DNA of 64,000 nt from Allodiplogaster sudhausi (Eukaryota; Nematoda; Chromadorea; Rhabditida; Diplogasteridae), in NCBI GenBank assembly GCA_945643635.1, contig CALZFC010000252.1:600001-664000 (forward strand), read 5' to 3'. Positions 50,201 through 62,600 of the stretch are shown here, one piece after another. The notes under the pieces were generated by a model that saw only the letters and a program-made list of their open reading frames with translations, made no database searches and had not been told where the DNA came from. Both the position numbers and the translations under genes were made by a program. The number at the start of each line of letters is the position of its first letter. Within the stretch, counting starts at the first letter, position 1.

Positions 50201-53200
50201 ATGGCGAGTGGCTCTCTTGAACTGACCGAATTGTCGACTGCGATCACATCTACGAAGGATTGCGTGTACTCTCGCAAGGAGATGCTCATCCTCGGGAAGC
50301 AGTGCTTGGAAGGCATGGAAGATGTCATTCCGAGTGGGAGTGGACAACTGAGCAATCACTTGGAGGTCTCTGCTTCCTCAATGCACATCTACATCCCTGT
50401 GTTCATTCCCTCGCACTAACAAATAAGCCGCAGTCTAATAACGGAGTAACTTGTTTAAGTAGAATGAATTGTTGTTGCAGAGCTTGATCAGCAATCTCGG
50501 TATCTCTAAGACGTCAACAGAGGCGGCCTCGCCTGTCGGAGGGACGCCAGGACGTCAGCCCCGTAGACCGCGCATACAGGGAGTTGTCGGTGCGTACTCT
50601 GCATTCTAGGGTCTGTTTGTCAGGGTGCATTCAGAAATCTCTTTCAGCAAACCGTCGCTCGAACTACAAACTGCTGTGTGAAATGCCGGATGACGACTGG
50701 GGAATGCCTGATATGTGCCTGCAGAAGACTGCCGAAGTTGTCTACATTGCAGAAGCTAAGAACTGCCGCGCAGCAATGGGCCAGCTCAAGGTTCTGAAGT
50801 GGAACAAGTGATTGTTGTCAATATTTTTTGTGCTCAGATGATGGCCGACGGCAACCGGAACTGGGCCCTGTTCTCTCCGACGGATTCTCGCATGCCACGC
50901 ATGCTCATCCCTCACGAGCAACTTCCCATTGGATTCTTCGAGAGACCTCATGACTATGCTCGATTCATCTTCGTCGCTCGAATGGATGAGTGGCAGGCCA
51001 CTGCCCAGTTTGCCAGGGGAAAACTGGAGCGAACCCTGGGAGAGGCTGGAGATATCGAGGCGAGCTTTTCCTTCAAATGTTCACTTCCTCATTTTCATTT
51101 TGATAATAATCAAAACCGCAGGCTGAGACTGAAGGCCTCCTCTTCGCAAATGACGTCGACACTCGCGAGTTTTCACACGCTGCGCTGTCTTCGCTGCCCA
51201 TTTCCGACTCGGCCAAGTGGGAGATTGACGAGAAGGAATTCAAGTATAGAAAGGACTTGCGCAAGACCACGATCTTCACGATCGACCCGAGCACCGCCAG
51301 AGATCTCGATGATGCCCTTTCCATCGAAGCGTGCGATGACATCGATGGACAGGTCTGTATGGAGGGTCGCTTGAAGAACTCATGAAGAAGGTCTCGATTT
51401 GGGAGCACCAGTCGCAAGTTTACATTCCAGGGAACCCCTGGCTGGGAAGTTGGTGTGCACATTGCGGATGTCACACACTTTGTTGTCGAGAACACGGAGT
51501 TGGACAAGTGGGCAGCCCATAGAGCAACAAGTGTTTACCTGGCGCACAAGGTATCCTTTTTGTTGTCATGTTCACTCTCCAAGAATAAGTCCCTTTTCTC
51601 AGGTGGTCCCAATGCTTCCTCGCATTCTCTGCGAGGAATTGTGTTCGCTGAATTCTGGTGTGGATCGTTTGGCCTTTTCTGTGATTTGGAAGATGGACCG
51701 AGAGGCCAATGTGAAGGACACGTGGTTCGGCCGGACCATCATTCGGTCGTGCTGCAAACTGAGCTACGAACATGCGCAAGTGAGTGTGTTGAAACCTGCC
51801 AGTTCCTGGTATATCTCCTAGCAGAATGATGCCGTAGTAAAAGGTCTGAGGGTGCTTGAATCATTTATTCTTCCTCGTAGCAAGTGGAAGCGAGTTCCTT
51901 GCCGCGATTAAAAAGTGCATAGAGAAGTATTTGGCGTTCTGATTTGCTCGCCGTCTTGAAAGGAGACAGGGGGAGCTTTGGAGGAGGGCGCCAACATTGT
52001 TTAATCACCTGCACTTTCCAAAGAAAATGGGAGCATCCGTTGATCATAAAATTGTCTGACTGCTGTAGGAAAAAGGGTCCAGTTTATTTTCTTCTAAATG
52101 CACCGCCCTTATATTATATGATTTAGGACTTCATCGACCACCCGAACAAGGACTTCTCTGAGGCTGAGCTTCCCGCGATCTCTGACGGGAAGTCTCCTGC
52201 CGACATCAAGACGAAAGTATTGCTTCTTAATGAAGTCAGTTTGCTCTGTGTTTGCCACGGCACAGTCACAATTATACCTGCATTTATTTTTAGGTGGCTG
52301 GGTTCCTGAAGAAAGGCAGACAGGAGAACGGTGCCCTTCGACTTGATCAGCCGAAGTTGAAATTCGTTTTGGATGACGACACGAAGATGCCGTACGGAGT
52401 GTGCATTTACGAGAGAAAGGACTCGAACAGCCTCGTGGAGGAGTTTATGCTCCTTGCGAATGCCAACGTGGCCGAGCACATCGAGAAAGCCTTCCCGAGC
52501 ATTGCCGTTCTCCGTCGCCATCCGCCACCGAAGCAGAAGGTGGGAGAGAGAGAAGAGACTGAAAGAAGAAATGATGAAGAGTTGAGGTGATGCGAGAAGT
52601 GCTCGAGGTCTGCGCAGGCATCGGCTTCCCCCTCGATGCCACCTCCTCCAAGATGCTTTCCTCCGCTCTTCGCAGGTTTGAAGGAAACACGAATGTCCAG
52701 ACGGCAATCAACCAGGTTCTTGGCTCATTTACAGCAGTTGAAGAGAACTTCTGCTGACTTTCTGTTCCCTTCAGGTGCTTTCCTCGTTTCTGATGAAGCC
52801 AATGCAGCTGGCGCAATACTTCTGCACTGGAACCGTGAACAGCAAGGCTGAGTATCATCACTACGCCCTCAACATGCCTTTGTACGTGATTGTGATTGTG
52901 AGATTTGGATGAGTGTTCTTCTCCCTGCAGCTACACACACTTCACTTCTCCGATCCGTCGCTATGCGGATATGATGGTGCACCGTCTGCTGGCCGCGGCT
53001 CTTGGTTATCATCCTGCGCCTTCTCTTCCCACCGCCGATGTCGAGAAGCGAGCGCAGCACTGCAACGACAAGAAGAACGCAGCGAAGACTGTCTCCGAGA
53101 TGAGTGACGAGACCTTCTTCGGCCTCTTTGTCAAGGTTCGTATCATTTGAGAGAGAGAGAGAGAGAGGATAATGTCGGTTGAGATCCTTGCTTCCAGCAA

Positions 53201-53612
53201 TGCGGTCCTCTTTGCGAGCGCGGAGTCGTGATCAATGTCTTGGATGCGGCCTTCGATGTCCTTATCCTCAAGTACGGAGTGGTGAAGCGTGTCTATGTCA
53301 ATGTCAGTACTGGTTTGGATTCCCCTTCTCTCTTGCACATCTGTCCCTTTCCATCCGAAACACGGATGATTGCAGCGCTTGGACATGGCTCGCGAGCCGC
53401 TCTTCGAGGGCACTCCTCCAGTTCTCACTCTCTTCTGGAACCCGGGAAGTGGCAAGGCCAACACTCCGATCGAGCAGACCATCTCGCTCTGCACTGTCGT
53501 CGATGTCTGCCTTTCCGCCCTGCCTGAGCCCACGAAGTACCAGGCAACGATCAAGATGCGCCCTAAGGGAGAGACGAACTATCTCCAGGACTTGATGGAT
53601 GAGACCATCTAA
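47224..53612 (+). CDS. DIS3L2: DIS3-like 3'-5' exoribonuclease 2
   Basis: Cytoplasmic RNase II/RNB-family exonuclease that degrades 3'-oligouridylated RNAs, including uridylated let-7 precursors in animals. Exon 1 (47224-47685) encodes a disordered Ala/Glu/Lys-rich head; exon 2 starts at about 47731. The first cold-shock region begins near M-P-Y-L-S-H-D-A-V (49239) and [12 protein letters not shown], continues in G-D-I-V-V-V-R-L, and the second near V-V-Y-I-A-E-A-K. The RNB catalytic core [16 protein letters not shown] lies at about 51278-51325 with all four Asp present. Other matches: [69 protein letters not shown]. No PIN domain, as expected of DIS3L2. About 1,000 residues. One intron (51060-51121) begins GC. 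A 30-bp triplication spans one 5' splice site. Confidence 0.94.
49285..49374 (+). repeat. Three tandem 30-bp copies spanning an exon end and its 5' splice site
   Basis: Copies 49285-49314, 49315-49344 and 49345-49374 each start AACAAGGAGCTTATCAA and then read GGTTTG, TGTTTG or GGTTTG. The first copy's AAG|GTTTGTG is the expected DIS3L2 donor; copies two and three carry GT at the equivalent place. The unit is ten codons and keeps the frame open. Confidence 0.95.
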
Positions 53613-54118
53613 GTCTCTTGGCGGAATTTTCATTCTTTTTTTTAAATCAGGGAACACATATCGAGCCCATTTTTCGTTCTTTTTATCCTGTCTCCTCTGA
53701 GCCCCCTTCCACCAGCATTCCTTTGTTCCCTTTCTTTTAACTGGACCCTGTGTGCCTCGAATCTCGTTATCGGGTGTGTTCAACAGGTGTTTTTTTTTCT
53801 CGTTATTTTCCTGCTGCAGTTTACTATAATATGCAAGAAGTCACCCATTCTGTGAATATCGTGAATTGTCAACTCGGAAGAGCTAGAACTATAGTATTTT
53901 AAAGAGATTTCACGTTGTTGTATTAATCGTCATCATGATGGGTCACATTCCTTTTTCTTGTTCATTTTGTTGAATTGTAGCTATAACACCCCTCAAATAC
54001 CCCCTGTTCGAAAATCCCTAATAAAAGTTCGTTGCGAAGACATTATTCAACTATTACGTGATTTCGCTTAAAATTGCCTAGGAGTGTGGACGATTCTGCA
54101 GGAGAGAATACATTGAGG
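53613..54118 (+). promoter_or_regulatory. Intercistronic region with poly(A) signal between DIS3L2 and POLRMT
   Basis: 506 bp, AT-rich, no gene. A canonical AATAAA lies at 54020-54025, only about 95 bp before the POLRMT start codon, and a TTGCCTAG acceptor-like site ends at about 54081. This spacing resembles that inside nematode operons. Confidence 0.5.
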
Positions 54119-57100
54119 ATGAGGAGAGGAATGCTTGGCTTGCGAGTGTATGGGAAATGTTGCCAGCGATGTGTTTCTGGTAGTGTAGCAGAGGTGATGG
54201 TAGGCAAGAAGGGATTTACCGGAGGAGATGGAAAGAAGGGGCGTCGGAAAGCAGTGAAGAAAGAGGCGGAAGCAGTTGGCGCGAGGAAGCTGGTCGAGTC
54301 ATATGAAACATCCACACTCGACCGACTCGCGTACTCTTACAAGGCCTCGACAAGGAAATACACGCGAACCCAGGAGTCGCAGACAAGTCATGTTCTCATC
54401 ATGAGGTTGGCCGTGTCTGGTCTTTTCGGCGTGCAAGTTATTCTCCTGCAGGTATAGTCTGGCTGGCGATGTCTTAAGCCTCGTGAGGTTGGCTGAACGC
54501 TATTTGCGTATTTTCTACGATGGTGAGATGGAGAAGCAGCTGAGAGATGAGAATGCAGACTCAACCATGGTACCGTAATGGCTAGAGAGAGGGGTAGAGT
54601 GAGTGGTTGCTTGAGATGGCAGGAGTGTGTCTTCTGTCGGCTGCCCGTCTGCTCCGCCTTCATCGTTCCGAGCCTTCTCGTGAGTGTTCCGCTGCCTTGG
54701 CTGCCTGTCTGGAGGCATTGAATAGCCGTGCCCGTCGTGCTTCGCCTGAAGGGGAAGCCGTGGAGGGTGCTGTGCTTCTCTGGGATGCCCTCTCCGAGGC
54801 ACACGACGACTCCTCGTCTTCTGCTCTCTCCGAATGCTGTACCCGACTTGATTCATTGGTAGCAATCAAATTGTTTTAGACCTCTGTGGGAGATGTGGGG
54901 AAAAAGTGACATCTCCTGTGGTTTCGAACCACGACGCTTAGCCAGAGGTGCTAACGGGTCCAAATATTTCGAGCTGGTCCGGCCCGTCGTTCTTTTTCTA
55001 GCCCTCCAATTTTGGACCCGGCCCGATTTTCCAATATCAGATTTTAATTTAGCTTTTTAATGTAAAAGGAATTTTATAGCTTTTTAATTTTTAACCGAAG
55101 TTCAGTGATTTCATGTACCCACCACCATATTTTGTATGTATACAGCACTTTCTAATACTTTCGAAAATTTAGAGTGTACCTTTTTACATCCAATATGCCG
55201 AGAGTTTCTTACTTTCGGGCCCACGGCCGGGCCCTGGAATTTGGGCAGACGGACCCTACGGACAGATCCGGCCGCTTTGCACCTCTGCGCCCAGCTCCTT
55301 GGTCTGAGACACACTATATGAGATGATCCTTACAAAATTAAGTCATCGAAACTAGCGGAGCTATGGGGGGACCTGGTTTCAGTATTTTTGCCCATTATCT
55401 CCCTTGGAGTGCGTGCTATGTCCTAGCATTGTTTTTGTTTAATTAGGGTTCACACAAAAGCGCGCAAAAGGGTTTGCCCGTGCGCGGCTCCGAACCTGGG
55501 TCGTTAGAAAATCTGCGTGCGATGAAAATGCACCAAAAAGCCACAAAATAATTCATATCTCGAATATGCCTGGATCAAATCCCATGATCTACCTATCATT
55601 CGATAGCTAATTTTAGGCTCTACAATAAAAAAATATGCGCCAAAACGTGTCAGTGATAGCTAAGGTCGGAAAAGTGGCCTAAAAATTCTGACCCCAATAG
55701 TAGATCAAAAACGTCAATAAATAAAATCCGTTTGTATGAGACATTTGTTCGCCTTCTCGAGAGCTACAGAATGATATATAATATGTAGCCATAAAACCAA
55801 TCCCCGAGAAAAAACAGCCGCGGAAATGGCCACCCAAAATTTCGAGATTTCACGGCCCCCTCAGGGTACTTTCCCGGATCCCCAGCCAAACTTCAATAGG
55901 CTCATAAGAAAGCTCTCGTAAAACTGAACAATAATCTGAAGGTCCCATTCTGCTCCGAACCCAAATATCCGCGTATTGATTTTTCAAAGGTTCGCCCCTA
56001 ACAAAATGGGTCGGCCTGTTTTTGCCTCGTATCTATCGATCCAGGTACTTTCAGGACATGTGCAATATATCAGTCGATGCGCCGTCAAAAACTACATGAC
56101 ATAAGTCTTAAAATCGAAAATCGACAAGAGGGATTTTGAGAAAGTGAGCAAATACAGAGCAAAAAAGGGCCAAAAACGGGGTAAAACTTTGGCCACGCCC
56201 ACTTCAAAGACCCTCGGGCGGAATTCTCCCAATTTGTGTCCTATTTATCTTGAAGACATGCCCTATCAGTGACTATTTTTTTCAGCTTCCAATCTTCTCC
56301 GAAACAAAAGATACAATCGCTCAAAGTGGCCAACCCAACGCAAGCGCGCGCCGAAAAGTTGAAACTTTGGCCGCTGGCACCACCCCCAAACCCAAATCCC
56401 AAAAATTCCAAACCAATACCAAAACGTAGCCCCAATATTCTTTTCCATCCTAAAAAAACCCCACTGGAAAATATCGACTCTACAGCCCACGACGCCGCTC
56501 CGCGCAAACCCGGCAATAATCGACAAGCGTTTCTAAGTACATTCTCTAATGCGGGAGGAACCTGACAGACAGATGAGAGAAGGCTTTGGTACCAGTACTA
56601 AAATATTTTTTTAAAGATGAATTCAATTTCAGGCAAATTCTGTGGAGTTTGTTTCTGGTAGTAACAGACTGCTCATGACTAGTGACGACCAGTTAAGACT
56701 GCGTGCTGGAATGCTCAAATTCGGCTTCCGAATTCGTTCACAAGTTCACCACGGAAAAGCGGACTATGATAAGGTTGATCTCTCTGTTCTTTTGGCTTCC
56801 ATTACAACGGAGTTATTGCAGAATCTGAGGCTTGTTGATAGCGTGCGTGAGCCTGTTGAGTCGAGTGCCTATCGGGGAAATCCATTTCGAGTTGATGGTT
56901 TTAATGAGGTATCAGTCAAGAAAGACTTTCGTTTCCTTTTCACATGTGTTGTATTTTGAAGGAGAAGTTATCGACGTTGTTCAACTCTCATATCGAATCG
57001 GAGAAGAGTGCTTGGCTGGACGTCAAGAACAACTTCCGTGAATGGAGCGAAAACCGGAAGAGTGCGGATGACATCATCCGTGAACTGAATTGGAACGGAG

Positions 57101-57886
57101 CCCTTCAGCGGGGTCTCGAGACTTCTATTGCTTCTTCTGGACAGAGAAATGGTTCTCTTTTTTCCTCTACAGACTCTGCTTGGGACGTTTTTTTAGTGTG
57201 TTCATTCATCTCGTGTCTTCCCTTGTCTACTGTATCTGCGAGTCTCCTCTCAGCAGTGGTCGCCGTCCTCTCTCAGGGCCAGGCCTTTATTTCTCTTTCT
57301 GTCTTCCATGACTTTCTCGCTTCTCCAATCCTTCAACTCGTCCACTCTTCCTTTACGAGACAACTTTCCCTTGACGAAAATGCGGTATGAATCTTTACTT
57401 CATATCGGGGATCGGTTGTCCTTTTTGCATCGTTGTTCTCCTTTCTATGACTATTGAAGTGGTTTGTTACATTGCAGATCATTGCTCGTGTTTTTGCAAG
57501 ATATTCTCATTATTTCACTGAAGATGAAGTGGCACGACAGCGAACACAGAGAGAGTGGTGGGAAGAGTGCGCGAGGACTCAAGGACTCCCGCCTTCCTTC
57601 ACGGTATTTCTTTTCCACCCCCCCCCCCCTTTCTCTCTATCTCGCTCTCCATGTTTTTAGATATCTCTCTCCGCTCTCTCTCTCTCTCACTCTCTCTCTT
57701 TCTCACTCTCTCTCACTCTCTCTCTTTCTCACTCTCTCTCTCTCTCTCTCGATGTTTTTAGGTATCTCTCTCACTCTCTCTCTCTCTCTCACTCATTCTC
57801 TCTCTCTCTCTCACTCTCACTCTCTCTCTCTCATTCCCTCTCTCTCTCTCTCTCACGATGTTTTTAGGTATCTCTCTCTCTCTCTC

Positions 57887-57933
<47 letters not shown>

Positions 57934-59641
57934 CTCTCTCTCTCTCTCCTCTCTCTAGATGTTTTAGATATCTCTTTACATTTTTATAGATGCCAGCCAG
58001 CATTGTGGACTATGGAACACTGAAGGAGCTCAGTCATTTTTTGCTCCAAATTGTTATTGACAATTGCTTCTTCAAAAATTCCAATGGTTGGTGAGCATAT
58101 TGTATATGAAGGAGGAGAGAAGGGAGAAGTTGTTCGAACTAGAATGGATCGGATGGTTTTTATTTAAAAGTGAAAGTTTTTATTGTTAAGGAAAGTCAAC
58201 TGCTGCGTTTACAATAAGAAACATCTCATATGATGAAGAGACTTTACTTCCTTATGAGCTGGGCGATGAGTTGGAGGGCAGAGTGAAGCAGAGCAAGATG
58301 TTTGCCATCAACGAAGAGCTTGGCGAACTCTTACGGCTACATCAGTTTGAGCACATCGTCTTTCCTACATCCCAACTTCCCATGACGGTTATAAGAATGT
58401 ACAACTGGCCACAATGTGTAATGTATCGAGAGAAATAAGAAGAAAGGATTAAAAGGAGGTAAAGCAGAGAGATTATTGTTGAGGTGCCCCCTCGTCCATG
58501 GCTGGACCGTGCTTCTGGAGGTCCCTTCTACACGCGATCATGCCCCAGTATTAGAAATGTCGCCGATGTTCAACTTGAACTGAACTCCGAGATGAGGAAG
58601 AGGATCACTTCGAGGTATATTTCCCACAAAGTTGTTTGGTCTTTTACATTTCCTAACAAGTGCACCTTCACTTTAAATACAACCTGGTGCACAGTAACTT
58701 TATTAATTTGCAGCATAAGCTTGTTGCATTTGGAAGCAACGCTATTCTTAAAAGTATGCAGAAAATGTGATGTTGTTATTATTTGGAAATGCCTTGACAA
58801 GTGTAAATGACGACATGAGCAGGAAAGTAAGAAACTCCTTTAAGCGAGCAATGCCGGCCTGTGTTCGATGCTCTGAACTGCCTTGGCTCCGTTCCTTGGA
58901 GAATCAACCAGCCCATCTGGCATGTTCTTAAAGAGGTTCTTTCTCGCTTCCTTACTTTCACTGTTTGCTTTCACTGTCTTTGCAGGTGTTCTCAAGGTGT
59001 CGGGATCCTTCGCAAGAAGAACTTTTAAATAAGTTAGCAGTGCCCCAAAGTGCTAATGTCGTTAGCATTCCCAACTATGTCGAAACCTTTGGTGAGGGAA
59101 CTCAGAGAGAGCAGATCGAGAGTGAGAAGTGGACTAAGTTTGTGAAGGAAGCGAAGGAGGCCACTAAGAAGAAGTCAGTTCATTCTTAATTAGAACATTG
59201 GATTGGTTAGCGCTTTCCAGGAATCAGTTGAATTCTCTGTGGTATTGGATGCTATACCGCCTTGTCCTCGCGGAGCACTTTCGGGATGCCACTCTCTACT
59301 TTCCTCACAACATGGATTTCCGTGGAAGAGTCTATCCCATTTCTCCCCTTCTTAATCACATGGGAGACGATATTAACAGATCTCTGCTCAAGTTTGCCAG
59401 AGGTACGTTTTGTTTCATGGGAAGGGCAGCTGTCCTCATACAACACTCTTTCCATCAGGAAAGGAACTGGGAGCTGAAGGACTCGCTTGGCTCAAACTGC
59501 ATTGTATTAACCTAACGGGAACCATGAAAAGAGAGTCCTTGGAAGCGAGAAGGGTTGAGGCTGAGAAACTGCTCCCTCTAATGATTCAATCAGCTGAGAA
59601 TCCACTTCAGGGTATGCTGAGAGAGAGAGAGAGAGGAGGGG

Positions 59642-59680
<39 letters not shown>

Positions 59681-62600
59681 AGGAGAGAGAAGGGACGACA
59701 TTCATATAGAGAATGCGTGGTGGACGCAGTCGGAGGAGCCCTGGCAGACCCTGGCTGCCTGCATGGAAGTCAGGGATGCCCTGCAAGCACCGCAGCCTGA
59801 ACGATTTATGAGGTGCCTTCTTGTACTGTTCGAAAGCGATGAAGTGGAAGAGTGGCATAACGAGTTCATCTTCAGCCATCTCCCGATTCACCAGGACGGA
59901 AGTTGCAATGGGCTGCAGCACTACGCTGCACTTGGCAGAGACAAGGGCGGAGGAGGCGAGGTTGGGAGGAAGGGAAGAGAGAGAGTGAGGGCAGAGAAGG
60001 AAGGAGAGAAGGGGAGAGAAAGAGAGGGAGAGGAGAGAAGAGAGAGGGGGCATAAAAGGAGGGAGAGAAGAGAGAGGAGGTTGGGAGAGAGGAATGGGAG
60101 AGAGGAGAGAGGAATGGGAGAGGAGAGAGAGGGAGGGCAGAGAAGAGAGAGAGAGAGTAGAGCATGCGGAGTGTAGGTGAACCTTCTGCCATCTCCTACC
60201 CCGAATGACGTGTACTCGAGTGTGGCCGCACGAGTAGAAGCGAGAAGAGTGGCGGACGAGGCAGCTGGCCATGAAGTGGCTCTGAAGCTGCGTGTGGCTC
60301 TGCCCGAATCTCTCCCAAGGAAGGCTAGTCTTGCCAGTCCTCAGCACAGCTTCCATCATCGTTCTTCTCAAGGTGATCAAGCAGACAGTCATGACCACCG
60401 TGTACGGGGTCACTCCCTTTGGCGCTCGCCAGCAGATTAAACGACAGCTTAAAGCACTTCATATTAGTGATGATGTCGGTTTCCTTCTTTCTTCTTCTGT
60501 TTCAATGTCTCTTACAAAGATCGCTGTGCGATTGATTGTGATACTCAACATGATTTTAGGTTGTCGAATTTTCGAAGTATTTGACTGAGCAGACATTTGC
60601 AAGTCTAAGTGACGCCTTTACGAGTTCCATGTTAGCCTCGTCTTCGTGTTTTTTATGCAAGTTAAGAGAGCCTCTCAGTAAGGGTCAAGGAGCGCCTGCC
60701 CTAGAAATTCATAATTTTTCTACAACCTTGAAAACAGTATGAGGGATGTATCTAGTGTTCATAACGAAGTCTAGGCGGTCAGAAAGTTAAGAAAAAATTT
60801 TTTCACTTAGATATAAGTCGTAATGTTCATAAACTTTGGATGACCATAACCACCGTTATACTCAATATTTCTAAATAATCTTTTCACTGTTAGATTCCTT
60901 GTTCAAAACTACACAAAAAAGTCGGAGACCATTTTCGAAAAATAAAATTTATATGACTTTTCTCCAATTTAAGTTTTTAAAAAGTCGTTTTCAGGCAATA
61001 ACTTTTTTTTTACTATTACGTCCAAAAAACCGAATGGTCCATGAGAAAGAGCAGGTAAAACTACACAGAATATGTTTCTGCGAGGAAAAATCTCGGATAC
61101 TTTTTTTGGGTATCTGCATTTGAATATGGGTTTCTGAGCAAATTTCGGCTTTGGCTGCAAACCATAATTTCTTTCAAACTTCATCAATTTTAAAACGGAA
61201 TAGTCCATTCGATGTAATTTTTTATCCTCTTTAAAATGGTATATACTTTGTATGCAAAAGAAATTAGTCTAAAGGCCTAAAATTGACTTTTTGTGTTTTT
61301 GGCCAAATTCTGGTGTTAAAATACTCATTCTTTGGATCATTAATGGGTCATATAGACCGAATTACCGCATAATATTTATTCTACAAGAAAGAGCAGTTAA
61401 AACTGAGTCGGGTACAGCTTTTTAATCAAAATCTGAGGATACTTTTTTTGGGAATATGTATTTGAATGCTGACCGTTGAAGGCGATATTGCTGCATATTT
61501 TTTGGCAATTATTTCAAATTTGTTCTTTTGAAACATCTAGCACCCAATAATATGTATTCCAGGATTCTTTGAAGTTCTTTCATGATATACCACTCAAAAG
61601 TACTCTAAAAGTCAAGAAATTTCATTTTTACGAGCCTAGAAGGCGAAATAAATGTATGAAAACTCCTTCGAAGCCAACTATCAGGTCATTTGTGAATCGG
61701 ATTACCAAAAAGGTCATAACCATTCGAAAGAGCAGAGACTTTTACATAATATATCCTTCAATGAAAATGCAAAACCTGTACATTTTAAAGAAATCTTGAA
61801 ATTTCGAAAAAAAATCGGCGACAGGATTCGACTATCTTGAGCTGTTCTGCGAAAGCTGGTACCAATGGAACTTATGTTCTGAAAACTGTACCATTAGGTT
61901 GTTTGAGACGAGAAACATAAATTTGACGTTCATTTTCTACTTTTGTGTACCATCCATGGTACGCTTGATCGAAATGAAATTTTTCTGCATATTGTATTTC
62001 ATTCTTCTGGCAAAAGTACAGTTTCAGAACATAAGTTCCATTGGTACCAGCTTTCGCAGAACAGCTCAAAATAGTCGAATCCAGTCGCCGATTTTTTTTC
62101 GAAATTTCAAGATTTCTTTAAAATGTACAGGTTTTGCATTTTCATTGAAGGATATATTATGTAAAAGTCTCTGCTCTTTCGAATGGTTATGACCTTTTTG
62201 GTAATCCGATTCACAAATAACCTGATAGTTGGCTTCGAAGGAGTTTTCATACATTTATTTCGCCTTCTAGGCTCGTAAAAATGAAATTTCTTGACTTTTA
62301 GAGTACTTTTGAGTGGTATATCATGAAAGAACTTCAAAGAATCCTGGAATACATATTATTGGGTGCTAGATGTTTCAAAAGAACTAATTTGAAATAATTG
62401 CCAAAAAATATGCAGCAATATCGCCTTCAACGGTCAGCATTCAAATACATATTCCCAAAAAAAGTATCCTCAGATTTTGATTAAAAAGCTGTACCCGACT
62501 CAGTTTTAACTGCTCTTTCTTGTAGAATAAATATTATGCGGTAATTCGGTCTATATGACCCATTAATGATCCAAAGAATGAGTATTTTAACACCAGAATT

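Noticed and set aside
54900..54960. Possible tRNA gene (T-arm-like GGTTCGAAACC on the minus strand)
   Set aside because: No matching acceptor stem, D-arm or anticodon arm could be built; at most a tRNA-derived relic.
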